Positions 1-12,332 are shown, numbered from the stretch's first letter. The stretch: 64,000 nucleotides of DNA from Maratus speciosus (GCA_963932465.1 OZ010800.1:31932852-31996851); one strand, 5' to 3'. A program made the numbers and translations. The notes: generated by a model from the letters alone, not told the origin.

Positions 1-162
1 CCACAGTAACAGTACTCAAAGTTTAAAAACTCTTTAAAACTGTTCAATAATAAAAAAAAAAAATATGGTCTATGTGTCATTTTATTGCTACAATAAATAT
101 TCAATCAAGATTGTTGTTCCCACCCGAAATTGCATTTTCTCTTTGCTCCCCCCTACCCCAAA

Positions 163-470
163 TTAACCTTTAACTGATGTTATCGGTCTCACAGACCGGT
201 GCTTTTTTTCAACTTTCATAGTTTAACTTGCAAATTTCAGTTTATCTAAAAAACACTACTGAAATTTTGTTTCGTTTGGAACTTTAGTACTAACACCAGA
301 GACTTTTGAATAGGTGAATTTTAATTATAACACTCCTGTGCAAAAAGTTTAGTACAAAAACACCATCCTATGAGTTAATCGTGGCTTTTATTCATCTTTC
401 TATGGAGCGGTCTCACTAACCGCTTCACACTAGTTATGTGACAATTTCTGTGACATCAGTTAAAGGTTAA
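163..470. mobile_element. piggyBac-type MITE flanked by TTAA
   Basis: Both ends carry the same inverted sequence: TTAACCTTTAACTGATGT at the left and its reverse complement at the right. TTAA lies at both outer edges and the terminal bases inside it are CC/GG, which is the layout of piggyBac-type elements (TTAA target, CC-starting terminal repeats). The interior has two small hairpins, CGGTCTCACAGACCG near 183-197 and GCGGTCTCACTAACCGC near 407-423, which pair with each other as subterminal repeats. No transposase frame is present, so it is non-autonomous. The superfamily is inferred from the ends only. Confidence 0.6.
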
Positions 471-597
471 AGAACACATAGAATTTTAAATACTTTAAAA
501 CTCTTCATAGCCTGGTGATAGTGGAGTAAAAAAAGGTCGATTTCGGAATTAATTAGGGGAAAGTTAGAAATTGTTTTAATCCCTTTAGTTTACCCTC

Positions 598-905
598 ATA
601 GCATGCATGGTCACGGTGACGTCGTTGTGACGTCACTGCGAGTCTCTGTGGTCACGTCACATCTGTGACCAAAATGCCACCACTCAGTGATGTCACATTG
701 TGACTGAGATGTGAACTTCTTAGAAAACTTTAAAAAATTACAAAAAATATTCGAAACATGTTATTTATGTAACATTATATTTTCTGGCAATTAAAAAAAA
801 AAATTGTGACGTCACTGTTATGTCACTGCATGCAACGTACGTCACGTCACATATGTCGAAAAAAACCACCATATTGTAAGTCACAGTGTGACAAAAATAT
901 GAACA
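598..905. repeat. GTGACGTCAC-rich tract (CRE-like palindromes), copy 1
   Basis: The palindromes GTGACGTCAC, GTCACGTCAC and half-sites GTGAC/GTCAC recur irregularly here. The left edge matches, in reverse complement, the right edge of a second tract at 21406-21735 (shared CATGCATGG/CCATGCC context next to GACGTCGTTGTGACGTCAC). It is therefore a dispersed repeat family and not a promoter. The core TGACGTCA equals the CREB/ATF site, but nothing here shows regulatory use. Confidence 0.6.
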
Positions 906-3289
906 TCAAAAATCTTTGAAAATGAACAGAAATATTTAAAACATGCCCGAGTTACAGCAACATAAGGAATGAAAACATATTAGTGGATAGGAAATAGTAA
1001 ATTCGGACACAAAAAGAGGTGGGGGGGGGGGGCATAAAAAGGAAAATGCACGGTACAAGTATCAACAAACTAGATTTTCATGCTATATTTTATCAATTTG
1101 TTATCTAAGACAGTGAAAGTATACTTTTTTTATGATTTCAATTTTATCTACCATTGCATTTAATCCTTCACTGATTGTTATTATTATAAAAGTGTTTCTC
1201 GGAAAAATGGTACGTACTGGCGCAATTTGGATAACATATTCAGAATTAGGAATATTAAATCTGTACACTTTACATATTTAGTTTGCAGGGAAGAAGTTTT
1301 TTTTTTGTTTTTGTTTTTTTGTTTTTTTTTTTTGTCGACTAGTGGTATTCAAAACACTTCTGTGGTTTCAAACTAAAATTTTCTATTACAGTTAAGTCTG
1401 TAGCTTTTAATGAGCACGTAGAAAGAGTATTCAGAGTTTAGTCATATATGCATTTCTTGCTTTAGAATTTGCATTCAAGTCATATTTTTTCCTGTTAGTG
1501 TTTAACTATTTTAAATAACTATTTTTTAAAAAATTCTACTTCTTTCAGACTTTTTAAATAAAATTAGCATTTTACGAAAAAATATTTATACAAATTTTAT
1601 ACAAAACCCATGATATAATGATTCGTATTTTAAATTCGTATTTTAGAGATACGACTTTAAAAAAAGCTTTTTTTACAAATTGTTTTATTCTACAGAAAAT
1701 GAATATAAAAAAAATGACAGATTGACAAAAATTTTTTTTATCCTGTATACTCTCTTTTCATTTATTAAGAAGATGCCTAATTTTTATTTATTACGTGTAA
1801 AACAAACTTTACTTTAAAAAAAGAAGAAAAGAAAGAAAAAAAAGCAGGTGTTTCATTCAAATAGAATATTTTCATTACACTCACATAAAGATAAGATGAT
1901 TGCGCATTTAAACTCTAAAAATCTGTTGCTACAAAAAAAAATTATAATAATACAGTATAAGCACCTGCTTGCCAATATCGTCTGCGCTCGATTAAACCGC
2001 AGAATAAAATAAGGATCAGAACTTTTGACGCGGGAAGTATGTCTGACAATTTTGTCATTTTGTCAGAAATATGTCTGACAATTTAGGATAAAACACGGAT
2101 ATTATTAAACTATTTATGGAACTTAAAAGGTATGTCTTATTTAATTTAAATTTTTTATTTCCGTTTGATAGATTATTATCACGAGTTAAATAGTTGTAGT
2201 ATGTTATATGCAATGAGACTGATCTAGAATTCTTTTCCGATTCGATGCTTTAAAATATCTTAATCTGCCAGCGCTGGAAAAAAAAAGCTGATGCAGAGAC
2301 TGGTTCTAACACAGTATTTATCGTCATTCATATTTTGGAGTTAAATATGATATTCGATTATAATGATATTAGGAAACTGCTTCAATTTTGAAATTAACAT
2401 TATACTGGGAAAAAGTCTTTTTATTTTTGAAAGAATTTTTTTTCATTGCTAATAATATTTTAAATTAGTATTTAAAATCTTAAATCTTCATACCAATGTT
2501 TTCAGATTTAACATTTGCCAAAATTATAAAATAATAGGAATTCCTTATAACACATGGAAAGATTTTTGAGAAATTGATAAATGCATTTAATTCATCTATT
2601 GTAGTTTGTTGTTGTTTAATAGTACAATAATAAACACTAATTATTTAGTGTTTTTCAAATTGATATATTTATTTTTTTAATTGTATTTAAGTTTTTTTTT
2701 TTTTTTTTTTTTTTTGCTGTTTGTGATTTTAATCAAACATTTAATTGTAGACATTCAGAATCAGTTATTAAATTTTCTTTGATTGTAAACTCCTTTTCTA
2801 CGTTTTCGATACATTTATTTTATTGGCATTAAAAAATAAAAAAAATAACTAGTTGGATGTGCCAATCCCAAAACTTTCTTCTATCTTATACATCTTAATA
2901 TTTCAAAACCTAGTTACACATGTTAATACTTCAATATTATTAGTTTAATACTATACCAACTTTGATTTTCATCTTAAATTTCTGCTCAAGTCAATTAAAC
3001 GGACTAAAAACGAGTTAATCTATATCATGATATTTGTTAAAATTATTAATTTTTCCTTATTCTGTCGTTATCAGCTGTTTGCGAATAACCGGCATAGCAG
3101 GAAGCGAGTTCCCGCCGCTGCATGAGCCGCCGATGCACAATAGAACGACGAAAAATCAAGAAAAGTATACAAAAATCGCTAGCACGGAGCCCCTTTACCG
3201 CGCAATATTTCCAAATTCAAGGAGAACTTGTTGGCCAAAGCCAAAAACAAGCACAAACATTTTGGTTCAATTGTATGCATAATTTTATA
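906..3289. other. AT-rich DNA with no recognisable gene
   Basis: No open frame of protein-like composition is seen. The stretch holds a poly-G run at 1019-1032, poly-T runs near 1296-1332 and 2693-2715, and a short cluster of TGTCTGACAATTT repeats near 2040-2085. The small open frame over 3034-3282 runs into the satellite that follows and is not a gene. Confidence 0.6.
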
Positions 3290-5145
3290 CGCTGTTCGAT
3301 GGTACAATAATGAAAATGGCACAGAGATCGGAATTATAGCGCCCCCTTCTTTCGGAATTTTTTCAAGTTCAGGGAGGACTTGTTTGCCATAGCCAGAAAC
3401 ATGCTCAAAAAGTTTGGTTCAATTATATGGATAACTTCATACACTTTTCGATGGTACAATAATGAAAATGGTACAGACATCGCAATTATAGTGCCCCCTT
3501 CCGGCAGAATTTTTCCAAATTCAGGGAGGACCTTCGTGACATGACCAAAAATAAACACATAAAATTTGGTTCAATTCTATGCATAACTTCATACACTTTT
3601 CGGCGGTACAATATTCAAAATGGCACAAAAATTGTACAAAAATCGCTATTACAGCGCCCTCTACGAGCGAATTTTTTACAAATTAAGGGATGACCTCCTT
3701 GCCATAGCCAAGAACTTAAATTTTTTTTTGGGGGGGTTCAATTCTATGCATAACTTCATACACTTTTCGATGGCGCAATATTCAAAATCGCACAAAAATC
3801 ACTATTACAGCGCCCCCTACCGGCGAATTTTTTCCAAATTCAGGGAGGACCTGCTTTCCATAGCCAAAAACTTAAAATAAAAATTTGGTTTAATTCTATG
3901 CATAACTTCATACACTTTTGGACGGTACAATATTCAAAATCGCACAAAAATCGCTATTACAGCGCCCCCTACCGGCGAATTTTTTCCAAATTCAGGGAGG
4001 AACTGCTTGCAATAGCCAAAAACTTAAAATAAAAATTTGGTTTAATTCTATGCATAACTTCATACACTTTTGGACGGTACAATATTCAAAATCGCACAAA
4101 AATCACTATTACAGCGCCCCCTACCGGCGAATATTTTCCAAATTCAGGGAGGACCTGCTTGCCATAGCCAAAAACTTAAAATAAAAATTTGGTTTAATAC
4201 TATGCATAACTTCACACACTTTTGGACGGTACAATATTCAAAATCGCACAAAAATCGCTATTACAGCGCCCCCTACCGGCGAATTTTTTCCAAATTCAGG
4301 GAGGACCTGCTTGCCATAGCCAAAAACTTAAAATAAAAATTTGGTTTAATTCTATGCATAACTTCATACACTTTTGGACGGTACAATATTCAAAATCGCA
4401 CAAAAATCACTATTACAGCGCCCCCTACCGGCGAATATTTTCCAAATTCAGGGAGGACCTGCTTGCCATAGCCAAAAACTTAAAATAAAAATTTGGTTTA
4501 ATACTATGCATAACTTCACACACTTTTGGACGGTACAATATTCAAAATCGCACAAAAATCGCTATTACAGCGCCCCCTACCGGCGAATTTTTTCCAAATT
4601 CAGGGAGGAACTGCTTGCAATAGCCAAAAACTTAAAATAAAAATTTGGTTTAATTCTATGCATAACTTCATACACTTTTGGAGGTACAATATTCAAAATT
4701 TGCACAAAATCGCTATTACAGCGCCCCCTACGGGCGAATTTTTTCCAAATTCAGGGAGGACCTGCTTGCCATAGCCAAAAACTTAAAATAAAAATTTGGT
4801 TCAATTCTATGCATAACTTCATACACTTTTCGATGGTACAATATTCAAAATCGCACAAAAAACTCATTTACAGCGCCCCCTACCGGCGAATTTTTTCCAA
4901 ATTCAGGGAGGACCTGCTTCTCATATCCAAAAGCTTAAACTAAAAATTTGGTTCAATTCTATGCATAACTCCATACACTTTTGGATGGTACAATATTCAA
5001 AATCGCACAAAAATTGTTATATCAGCGCCCCCTACCGGCGAATTTTTTCCAAATTCCGGGAGGACCTGCTTGCCATAGCCAAAAACTTATAATAAAATTT
5101 TGGTTTAATTCTATACATAACTTCATACACTTTTTGATGGTACAA
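3290..5145. repeat. 152-bp tandem satellite, about 12 monomers
   Basis: The unit contains CAGCGCCCCCTACCGGCG, a TTTTTTCCAAATTCAGGGAGG stretch broken by small changes, CATAGCCAAAAACTTAAAAT, TATGCATAACTTCATACAC and GGACGGTACAATATTCAAAA. Central copies (3918, 4070, 4222, 4374, 4526) lie exactly 152 bp apart and are nearly identical; the left-hand copies are more diverged. Alternate central monomers share private variants (for example GAATATTTTCC against GAATTTTTTCC, and CACACACTTTTGG against CATACACTTTTGG), so the array partly grew as a 304-bp dimer. Because 152 is not a multiple of three, successive units produce overlapping 88-codon frames; these are artefacts. Confidence 0.93.
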
Positions 5146-5148
5146 TGG

Positions 5149-5212
5149 CGACAGACAGACGGACAGACGGACAGACGGACGGACGGACAGACGGACACAC
5201 AGACAGACAGAC
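5149..5212. repeat. GACA/GACG tetranucleotide microsatellite
   Basis: An imperfect run of GACA, GACG and CACA units lies directly against the last 152-bp monomer. A central satellite followed by a microsatellite and then a hairpin is the arrangement described for HINE/DINE-1-type Helentron derivatives. Confidence 0.9.
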
Positions 5213-5345
5213 ATTTTCTATAAACATGTTTTTTGGAATCTCTGACCCCTAAAACATGCAAATCCGTCAAAAACCGGAAGTCGAAAAAAATTTCGATTAC
5301 AATACTTTCTTCTATTGAAGATAGAAGAAAGTAATATTTAAGCAT
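5213..5345. mobile_element. Downstream flank of the 152-bp array with terminal-type hairpin
   Basis: The flank ends in a perfect 13-bp stem: TACTTTCTTCTAT at 5303-5315 pairs with ATAGAAGAAAGTA at 5321-5333 across a 5-nt loop. With the array and microsatellite upstream it probably forms the 3' part of one non-autonomous element. Assignment to Helentron/HINE is inference; target-site evidence was not found. Confidence 0.45.
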
Positions 5346-5529
5346 TGAAATAAAGTGTTTTTCAGGCCCGATAAAGTTGAAAAGTGTTTATGACTTCGGT
5401 TTGTCTGGCTGTCTTTCCGCGCTCTAACTCGCGTAAATATACTCGGATTGACCTGAAATTTTTGGATGTTATTGACGTTTACCATAGCAAAGTCCCTGTT
5501 TGTAATGAAGTTTGTAGCATGTTTAGTTC

Positions 5530-6600
5530 ATTTACAGGGACAGTCAAAAGTATTCCATTACATTACGGCCTGTGGGGAAAAAATCGTTTCAAATGATTTT
5601 TAATGATTTTACACGCTTTCAAACAGAATAAAATTGATATGCATTTATGAAGCGCAATAAAATGTGCATTCCGTAAAATATGCAATCCAGAGAATAGTTA
5701 TTGTTTATTTACAGGACTAAAAAAGGAATTCCAATACATAATGATATAGGGGTGGAGGGAATTGTTTGCGGATTACTATATTTATGTTAATCTATTTGAT
5801 ATGTAATGAAATTGATATACGTCGTTAAGGGTTACATACTATGAATTATTTCATGTATAATACGAACTGTATATAGCATTTACAGGGACACACAAAATAT
5901 TTCAGATACTATATTGTATCCAAAGTACTGTTCATTAGCGATGATTGCTGGAAATGTACTTTTAATTATGATATGCGCTTCTATGATCCACTACATTTAT
6001 GCATAGTGTATGGTATATACATATATACATGCTATAATTCATATACAGGACTATACAAAAGTATTCGTAAGGGCTACTGGGTATTGCTTAAAGGTGGTTT
6101 TTAAATAAGTTATGCATTTTTACGCTGCACTGTATTTAATTTACTAAGAAATGTTTGTAGAATATAGATAAAATTATATACAGGGTCACGCAAAGAATTG
6201 GATACGTTGCCGTCTATAAATTATAATTTCTGGAAATGTGATTTCAGCAGTTTTAAGAGTGTTTTAGCTTGAATTAAATTTTAACTAAATAGTGGCGTGT
6301 AATAAAGGTTCTAGGTAAACTACAGGGTTGTACAAAATTACTTAAGTATGTTTCCATATATTAGTACAAATTGCTGAAAGAGAATTTCAACCTGTTATGT
6401 GTTTCCTTGATAAACTAAATTTTTCCATTATATAGTATATATATCAATCTACAGATCAAATACAGGACTGTTTAAAAGAATTGGAAAACATATTTGGCTA
6501 TGGATGGTAACTGCTGAAATCAGTTTTTCAAATGTTTTATGCGTTTTCATGTTTAGTTAGGTATCTTGTTTACGTTATTTCCCCCGATGTCTTGTTAAAA
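5530..6600. repeat. Degenerate ~135-177 bp tandem array (TACAGGG units)
   Basis: The landmark TTTACAGGGACA/ATACAGGACT followed by CAAAAGTATT-like sequence recurs at about 5534, 5711, 5882, 6045, 6180, 6322 and 6462. Units share the order landmark, a GTATCC or TATTCC stretch, a TGCTGGAAATG-like stretch and a TATGCATTT-like stretch, but are strongly diverged. Part of the array is present in inverted orientation at about 50265-50665. Confidence 0.75.
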
Positions 6601-7099
6601 CATCCAGAAAGAGGTGGAAAGTGTTTTATAATTTATGCTTAACGCATGATATATCTTACTTGTTGTACCTATTTCCTAGATCAGTCTTTTTCTATAAAAC
6701 ATACCAAATCTAATTAGCTCATATTCACAAAACACAATATATACGGGAATAAAAAATTTAAATAAATAGGGCTTATCATGTCGTTCTATAAATAACAGTT
6801 GTATTAATGTCCGTTAGACTCCACGTTCGTATTTAGTAAAGCAATGACAAATCACAAAAAATTAAAAAGCTTACACATTCTTAATATTAAGCTTGAATTC
6901 AAGATCAAGCTTAGAACTTAATAAAAAAAGATGTCAGTTGATAAGCAATGTTTTTTAAATGGAAAATTAAAAATATTTTAGAAGAATAGGACTCCAAAAT
7001 AGGGATATCTTGCTAAAAAGTACGGTAAAAAGATAATATTTTATATTTCAAACAAAACTTTACTTTAAAATTATCATAGCGTTTATGACAAGAATCATC

Positions 7100-7432
7100 A
7101 CAATATTAACACTTGGAAATTTTTCCAGAGAGAAACATTCGCCTTGCATACAATATTTCAAATGAAAATCAAATTTCAAATTAATTGCTTAAAAGACGCA
7201 AAGGTCAACATAGTGAAAAATATTCCACGCCGGGACTCGATCCCGGGTCATCAGTATAGCGCACTGACATTCTACTGACTAAACCACATGGAAAGATACC
7301 CAGCCTGGAAAATTTCTCCCTATTACATGTTGTCAAGGCTACAAACGCAGCACAAGATGGAATATTTATCGTGAGCCACCGTCATGGTGCAAACACGAAA
7401 CTTAATTAAATCCAGCATCGATTGAAACTATA
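7100..7432 (-). mobile_element. tRNA-containing SINE-like repeat, copy 1
   Basis: Read on the minus strand, this block matches the plus-strand block at 21127-21405 over almost its whole length. Both contain a tRNA-like module: a D-arm-like GGTTTAGTC(A/G)GTAGAAT, an anticodon-arm-like stem TCAGT/ACTGA around the loop GCGCTAT, and a T-arm CCGGG-(A/T)TCGAGT-(C/G)CC. The loop lacks the invariant U33, so this is not a functional tRNA. A body of about 200 bp follows, which fits a tRNA-derived SINE. Its distal part (ATTTGAAATTTGATTTTCATTTGAAAT broken by changes) is shared with the palindrome immediately to the right. Confidence 0.6.
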
Positions 7433-7607
7433 TTAATACTTGGAAATTTTTCCAGAGAGAAACATTCGCCTTGCATACAGTATTTCAAATGAAAATCAAA
7501 TTTCAAATTAAAATTGCCTTTTAAGCAATTAGTTTGAAATTTGATTTTCATTTGAAATATTGTTTGCAAGGCAAATGGTTCTCTCTGGAAAAATTTCCAA
7601 GTATTAA
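7433..7607. mobile_element. Near-perfect palindromic fold-back element
   Basis: The arms start TTAATACTTGGAAATTTTTC at the left and are mirrored at the right end; about 75 bp of each arm pair, around a short centre near AAAATTGCCTTTTAAGCAATT broken by one base. The arm sequence also occurs once, unpaired, at 7103-7190 inside the adjacent SINE-like block. TTAA is the outermost sequence on both sides, which would suit a TTAA-targeting transposon, but TTAA may simply be part of the repeat. Confidence 0.75.
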
Positions 7608-9225
7608 CCCTTTGAATACTGAAGTCTAAAAACGCACTGGCATTCAAAATACGGAAACGCCCGAATGCTGAAATTTTGCTGCGAGATTTTTTCACCCCCT
7701 TTCTTCTGCGCTTCTGACCTGTCAGAAGCACAATAAGAAGGCAGCCTTCTTCGAAAGTAGAACTTATTTTCCCCTACTATCCCTCATAAGGTCACTCATA
7801 CAAAAGGCTAATCCTGTTCAAGGGAATGTTTTTATTGTACCAAAGCCCGAATTATTTGTGCATGTTTTATCTTTCAGGATTTATTCCTGGCATGTTATTT
7901 ATTAGAGTTTCTCGAAATTAGCTTTTTACGTGTTAGAATTAGAGTAAACTTTGTCCAATAATGAAATTTGTCGCAGGGAGAATACAATTTCTTGCTTTTC
8001 GTTTTGCTGTATATTTTTTCCCGATAAATATTTGCAGTGAACTAAAAAAATCTGTTCTACAAATAACATTTTAAAAAATCGACTTCTGTTTTCAAAAAAA
8101 TTTATGAAAAAATATACCAATATTTCCATTGTACGGGTATTTCTAAATTGCCTAACTGTATTTGGCAGATAATTTTTTTTTATGTCATAAGTCAAATCGT
8201 TAAAAGAGAAACATCAGATGCGAACTAAAAGATAACTAAAAAATATTCTGTTCGAAAATTATTTTACAAATCACATCAAAAATAAAAATTCTACTTTTTG
8301 TAATATATTTGTGAATCCTAAGAAAGTACCAAAAATTTAATATCGAATTTTAAAATTATTCAAGGAATAACATCATTGTGATTTTAAAAAAATTACTGAT
8401 TGATGCCATTAAAAGAATTATAGTAAACAATTTATTTTTTATTTTTAGCATTTTAAAAGTTCATATTAATTTTCTATCAATTATTAAACACATACGATTT
8501 ATGAAAACATAGTAACTAAAAAAGCTGTATCTAGAAACTAATATCTCAAAAATTCAATTTATTTTTTCTTAACAAAATTTCAACTTTTTCCTAGAAGTCA
8601 AAGCTTTAAAAATGTTTAAAAAATGTTTAACATTAAAATAAATAATAATGACGTGAATTAATAAATAATAATAACTTAATAACTATTTGTTCCAAAATGT
8701 ATTTAAATATTATGCAATACAGAAAATATATGTATATTACTGTATATATTTTTTAATCTAGCAAACTTGTAATAAAAGGGAAATAAACATTACCCAGGTA
8801 AAAAAATCAGACACAAACCTTTAAAATTTTTGAGATGTTGCAGCCATTTTGAAGGTTTCAGCGGGTATCTTTAAGGAAAATGAAAACTAAAGGTTCTCTT
8901 AAGCGAAGTATACCGCTTTTTAAAAGATTTCATACAGGTTTATTTCTGTAAGTTATCACCTCCAAATTATCTTCAATGACTTAGAAAATTTTCGTGAAAT
9001 CGCTTGAGATATTTTCAGGGAAAATGAAAACTGTTTCTCATGCAGGTAATATGAAGGTTTTACTTGAAAGTTTTATTATTGCACATTATGGTATCTAAGA
9101 TTTTGATATGCCTGTGTTTCCTCATTAATAATTTTAATAAATTTCTAAATTAATATTTTAGATAATACACGGAAATCATTAAGTCCAATCATTAAGTCAA
9201 TGACAAGTCTTCCATCCGTACAATA
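7608..9225. other. AT-rich DNA without a recognised gene
   Basis: No coding relic is recognised. Two loosely similar stretches near 8850-8890 and 9005-9040 share GAGATRTT and GGAAAATGAAAACT, suggesting an old tandem duplication of about 140 bp. Confidence 0.5.
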
Positions 9226-9665
9226 AAAAAATTTTAACTTCTGAAATTATTACAAGTAACATTACCTCTAACACGCTCAAAAATTTTAATCTCAGAAAAT
9301 TCCCCCTAAAAAGAAAAACAAATTACAAAGTTATTTCGAAGCCCTTTTTGACCTTAAATTTGTCACAATTTTTTCTAAAATTATAACCAGGAACAATATC
9401 ACCTCAACTCTAACACGCTCAAAAATTTCAATCTCAGAATATCCCCCTCTATAAATAAAATAATAATCACGAAATTATTTTAAAGTCTCCTTTTTATCCT
9501 AAAATTTTTCATAAATTTCTCTTAAATTACCACTAGTAAAAATATTCCCTCAAAACTCTAACGCATACAAAAATTTCAATCAACAAAAATTGTCCCCTAA
9601 AAAAAATCTCCAAATTATTTCAAAACCCCTTTCATTAATATTTAAAATCGTATTCAAACACGCAC
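9226..9665. repeat. Degenerate ~145-bp tandem array, three to four units
   Basis: CTAACACGCTCAAAAATTT recurs at about 9268, 9410 and (as CTAACGCATACAAAAATTT) 9558, giving periods of about 142 and 148 bp. Each unit also contains a CCCCCTAAA or CCCCCTCTA stretch, a TTATTT(C/T)(G/A)AA stretch and a CCCTTTTT-like stretch. Confidence 0.65.
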
Positions 9666-9935
9666 AAAAATATATTTTAGTTAAATTTTAGTATCTAACG
9701 ATGGATAATGGGGCCCCAATTTCCCCCACCCCCTTTCTGTAAATGTCTTATTTAGTTTTTCATTTTAAGTTTTCCTAAAAGAATAAATTTTACTGCGTTT
9801 TTCTAAATCTGTCAAAAAAAAAGAAATTTTAGTTAATTAAATTTCAAAATACAGAAGGAACAATGGCACTCACCCCTCCCACCATGCCGCTCTTTCATCC
9901 AAGCGCGACAGTCATAGTTCCTCTTTAAAACCGCC

Positions 9936-10165
9936 CCACCAGTGGCCGAGAGGTTCTGCTCTCAAAGCTAGTAGACGAGAGGTGCTGGTTTCGATTCCAA
10001 TCACGCCCGTCGGCCTAATCGTTCGGAGTTTTCCGTGGTTTTCTTCGAACCTTGGATTTCCTTGCTTTCTCTTAGAAAGACGCCAGAGCACCCCCTCCCC
10101 TCCCCTTTGGGCCCATATCCCAAGTGTAGATAATTGACCGTCATAAAACACACCAACAACAGCTC
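9936..10165 (+). mobile_element. tRNA-derived SINE (Ser/Leu-like head)
   Basis: The head CCAGTGGCCGAGAGGTTCTG resembles the D-arm and A box of class II (Ser/Leu) tRNAs, and GGTTTCGATTCCAATC resembles a B box with one extra base. The body has CGGAGTTTTCCGTGGTTTTC, a pyrimidine-rich CCCCTCCCCTCCCC tract and ends near CATAAAACACACC. GC content is much higher than in the flanks, which fits a recent insertion. The open frame on the opposite strand is a by-product of the lower AT content. Confidence 0.7.
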
Positions 10166-10327
10166 TTTAAAAAAGAGGAACTAAGAATTTTGCACATACA
10201 ATCTATATTACATCTACTATATTACACTATCTACATATATTTGGTAAAATAAAAGAGGCTCTTTTAATTTAGTTACTCGTTAATAATAAATTTTATATTG
10301 TTTTTGAAAACATAAAAAAATGATGTC

Positions 10328-11275
10328 CAGTAAAACCTCTCTAAAGCGACCACGTTCCGTTCCAATAAAAATAGGTCGCTCTGAGAGGTGGTCTCTTAAT
10401 GGAGGTTATGTTTAAATCTAGATTTTAATTGTTGAAAAAATATAACAATGTTACTAACATTTATCTTTCACAATAAGAAAAAATATAAAAATTTAAGTAT
10501 CAAAACAAAAGCTAATTACAGTAAAACCTCCTTAAAGCGACCACGTTCCGCTCCAATAAAAATTGGTCACTCCGAGAGGTGGTCTCTTAATGGAGGTTAT
10601 GTTTAAATCTAGATTTTAATTGTTGAAAAAAGATAACAATGTTACTAACATTTATCTTTCACATTAAGAAAAAATTTAAAAATTTAAGTATCAAAACATA
10701 AGTTAATTACTACAAAGTTTAAAAAATGAATACGGTTTTATCTTTTATAACTTATCCAACCAAGTCCTTTCGAAGTTCAGTAAATAAATGCTTTTTTTGG
10801 GGGGGGTGGGGGGAGCAATAAATAATGAAGATTTCATTAATTTGTATCTATTATTATCTATTTCTTTGAGAGTTTCCTGACAGAATAGGGCAAGGGAGTT
10901 TATTGACCGTCATTCTTAATTTGTCATCAGAATTAAATTCATTGCCTAAAAAAGGCATAAAGGGGTTTAAACACTTAAAAGTTACCGGAATAATAATAAA
11001 AAAAAATCTAAATTTAGTTTAGAAGTTTGATGAATAATGCGCTCTCCGGAATTATTTTTCTAATAAAACCCTCTTCAAGCGACCAGGAGAAAACGGAATT
11101 TGTTTCATTTTCTTCAAACAAATTGGTCGCTTATGGAGGGAGTTCAACTGGGATGGTCTCTGAATGAGGTAAAATTAGTATTGAGCCTATAGGAATAAAT
11201 TTCGTTCCATGAAAAAAATAGTCGTTCTGAGAGGTGGTTGGTTAATGGAGGTGGTCACACAGGGAGGTTTCACTG
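10328..11275. mobile_element. pogo/Tigger-like non-autonomous DNA transposon with duplicated left end
   Basis: The left end CAGTAAAACCTCTCTAAAGC and the right end (reverse complement CAGTGAAACCTCCCTG) match the style of pogo/Tigger termini. The left ~191 bp is present twice in tandem (starting 10328 and 10519). The inner start at 10519 and the right end at 11275 are both bordered by TA, as expected for Tc1/mariner/pogo insertion, so the original element is probably 10519-11275. The motif GAGAGGTGGTCTCTTAATGG recurs within it. No transposase frame is visible. Confidence 0.65.
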
Positions 11276-12332
11276 TAGTCACTTAAATTTCAAAATCAAT
11301 GGAGGGGAAGGGACCCTCCCCCCCCCTCTCCTCATTTTGGTGGCGTCTACGATTAAAGCTGAAAAATATAGGTGGGGTTATTGCATGCATAATTTGCCCT
11401 TATTCTCTATCAGGCGTGACTTCCAGTTTTTATAAAAATTACTTCTTCAAAAACAAATGAAAAATGTATAATTCGTATTAATTTATTTATTTCAAATTTT
11501 CGTTGGAACATTTGATTTTTGATTACAGAGCTCTATTTCTGACTCCATGTCACGGGAGAATGAGAAGGAAGTACCCAACTCAACTCTGAGACCGTGTGTT
11601 TACGTTTTAACCGCCATTCGGAAAATTAGCGGGACTAATCGTCACGTTGTCGTGTTGTTGTTGTACTTTTTTCTTTTTGCAGGGAGTTTTTCAACAGTAT
11701 AGTAGTCGAATTTTAACTAATTTTTAAGTTGATATATATATAGCGTAAGAGGGCTGTATTACACTTCTTTTTAATATTAATATTGATATTCCGCACTTTG
11801 TATTCACTATGCATTCGACAAGAATCATGTTCGGTAAAAAATATCGCCACATTAATTTAGAAATGCTGTGGTATGGGGAAAACTTTTCATAAGAAATTTT
11901 CGTGTACAACTAAAGATAAATTTCACTATTTTTTTAAATAATAGCGAAAAATATATTCATATATTTCCATTATGTTTAAAAGTGAAAGACTGATTTTACT
12001 CCTAAATAATTAAACTTGTAAAAAGTTCAGTTTGAAGGTGGGAATGTTTTGTGAAAGATCCTGTTTGCAGGTGAAAAGTTTGATGAAGGTTCCTTGTTTT
12101 GAGGTGATAAAATTTTGTGAAGGGTCCTTTAAAGGACCCAAGTTAATAGATCCATGTATTGGAATACAAATTTTACTAGTAAGTACCTGATTTAGTTTCC
12201 TTTATAAATTGAGCAGCTATAATCTTTTTAGGAACATAACTGCTTGATTAATAATGCACAGTGAAGGTGTAATGTCTCTTGCAAATCATTTAGCAGGGCT
12301 CAATATCTTTGGCTGCAATATTCGACTCATAA
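11276..12332. other. Unclassified AT-rich DNA
   Basis: No gene is seen. Between about 12030 and 12140 a loose ~40-bp motif, GTGAAAGATCCTGTTTGCAG and variants with GAAGGTTCC or GAAGGGTCC, recurs three times. Confidence 0.5.

Noticed and set aside
598..905. A CREB-regulated promoter
   Set aside because: The same tract occurs elsewhere in inverted orientation and no gene lies beside either copy.
3290..5145. Regular spacing suggesting a CRISPR array
   Set aside because: The whole 152-bp unit repeats with no unique spacers, and the setting is a eukaryotic repeat region.
3034..5345. Ten similar overlapping open frames of 80-88 codons in the 152-bp array
   Set aside because: They repeat the monomer in shifting frames (152 is not a multiple of 3), have no start context and encode only the satellite sequence.
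7222..7310. A tRNA gene on the minus strand
   Set aside because: The anticodon loop GCGCTAT lacks U33 and the surrounding 280 bp recur at 21127-21405, which marks a SINE-like repeat.
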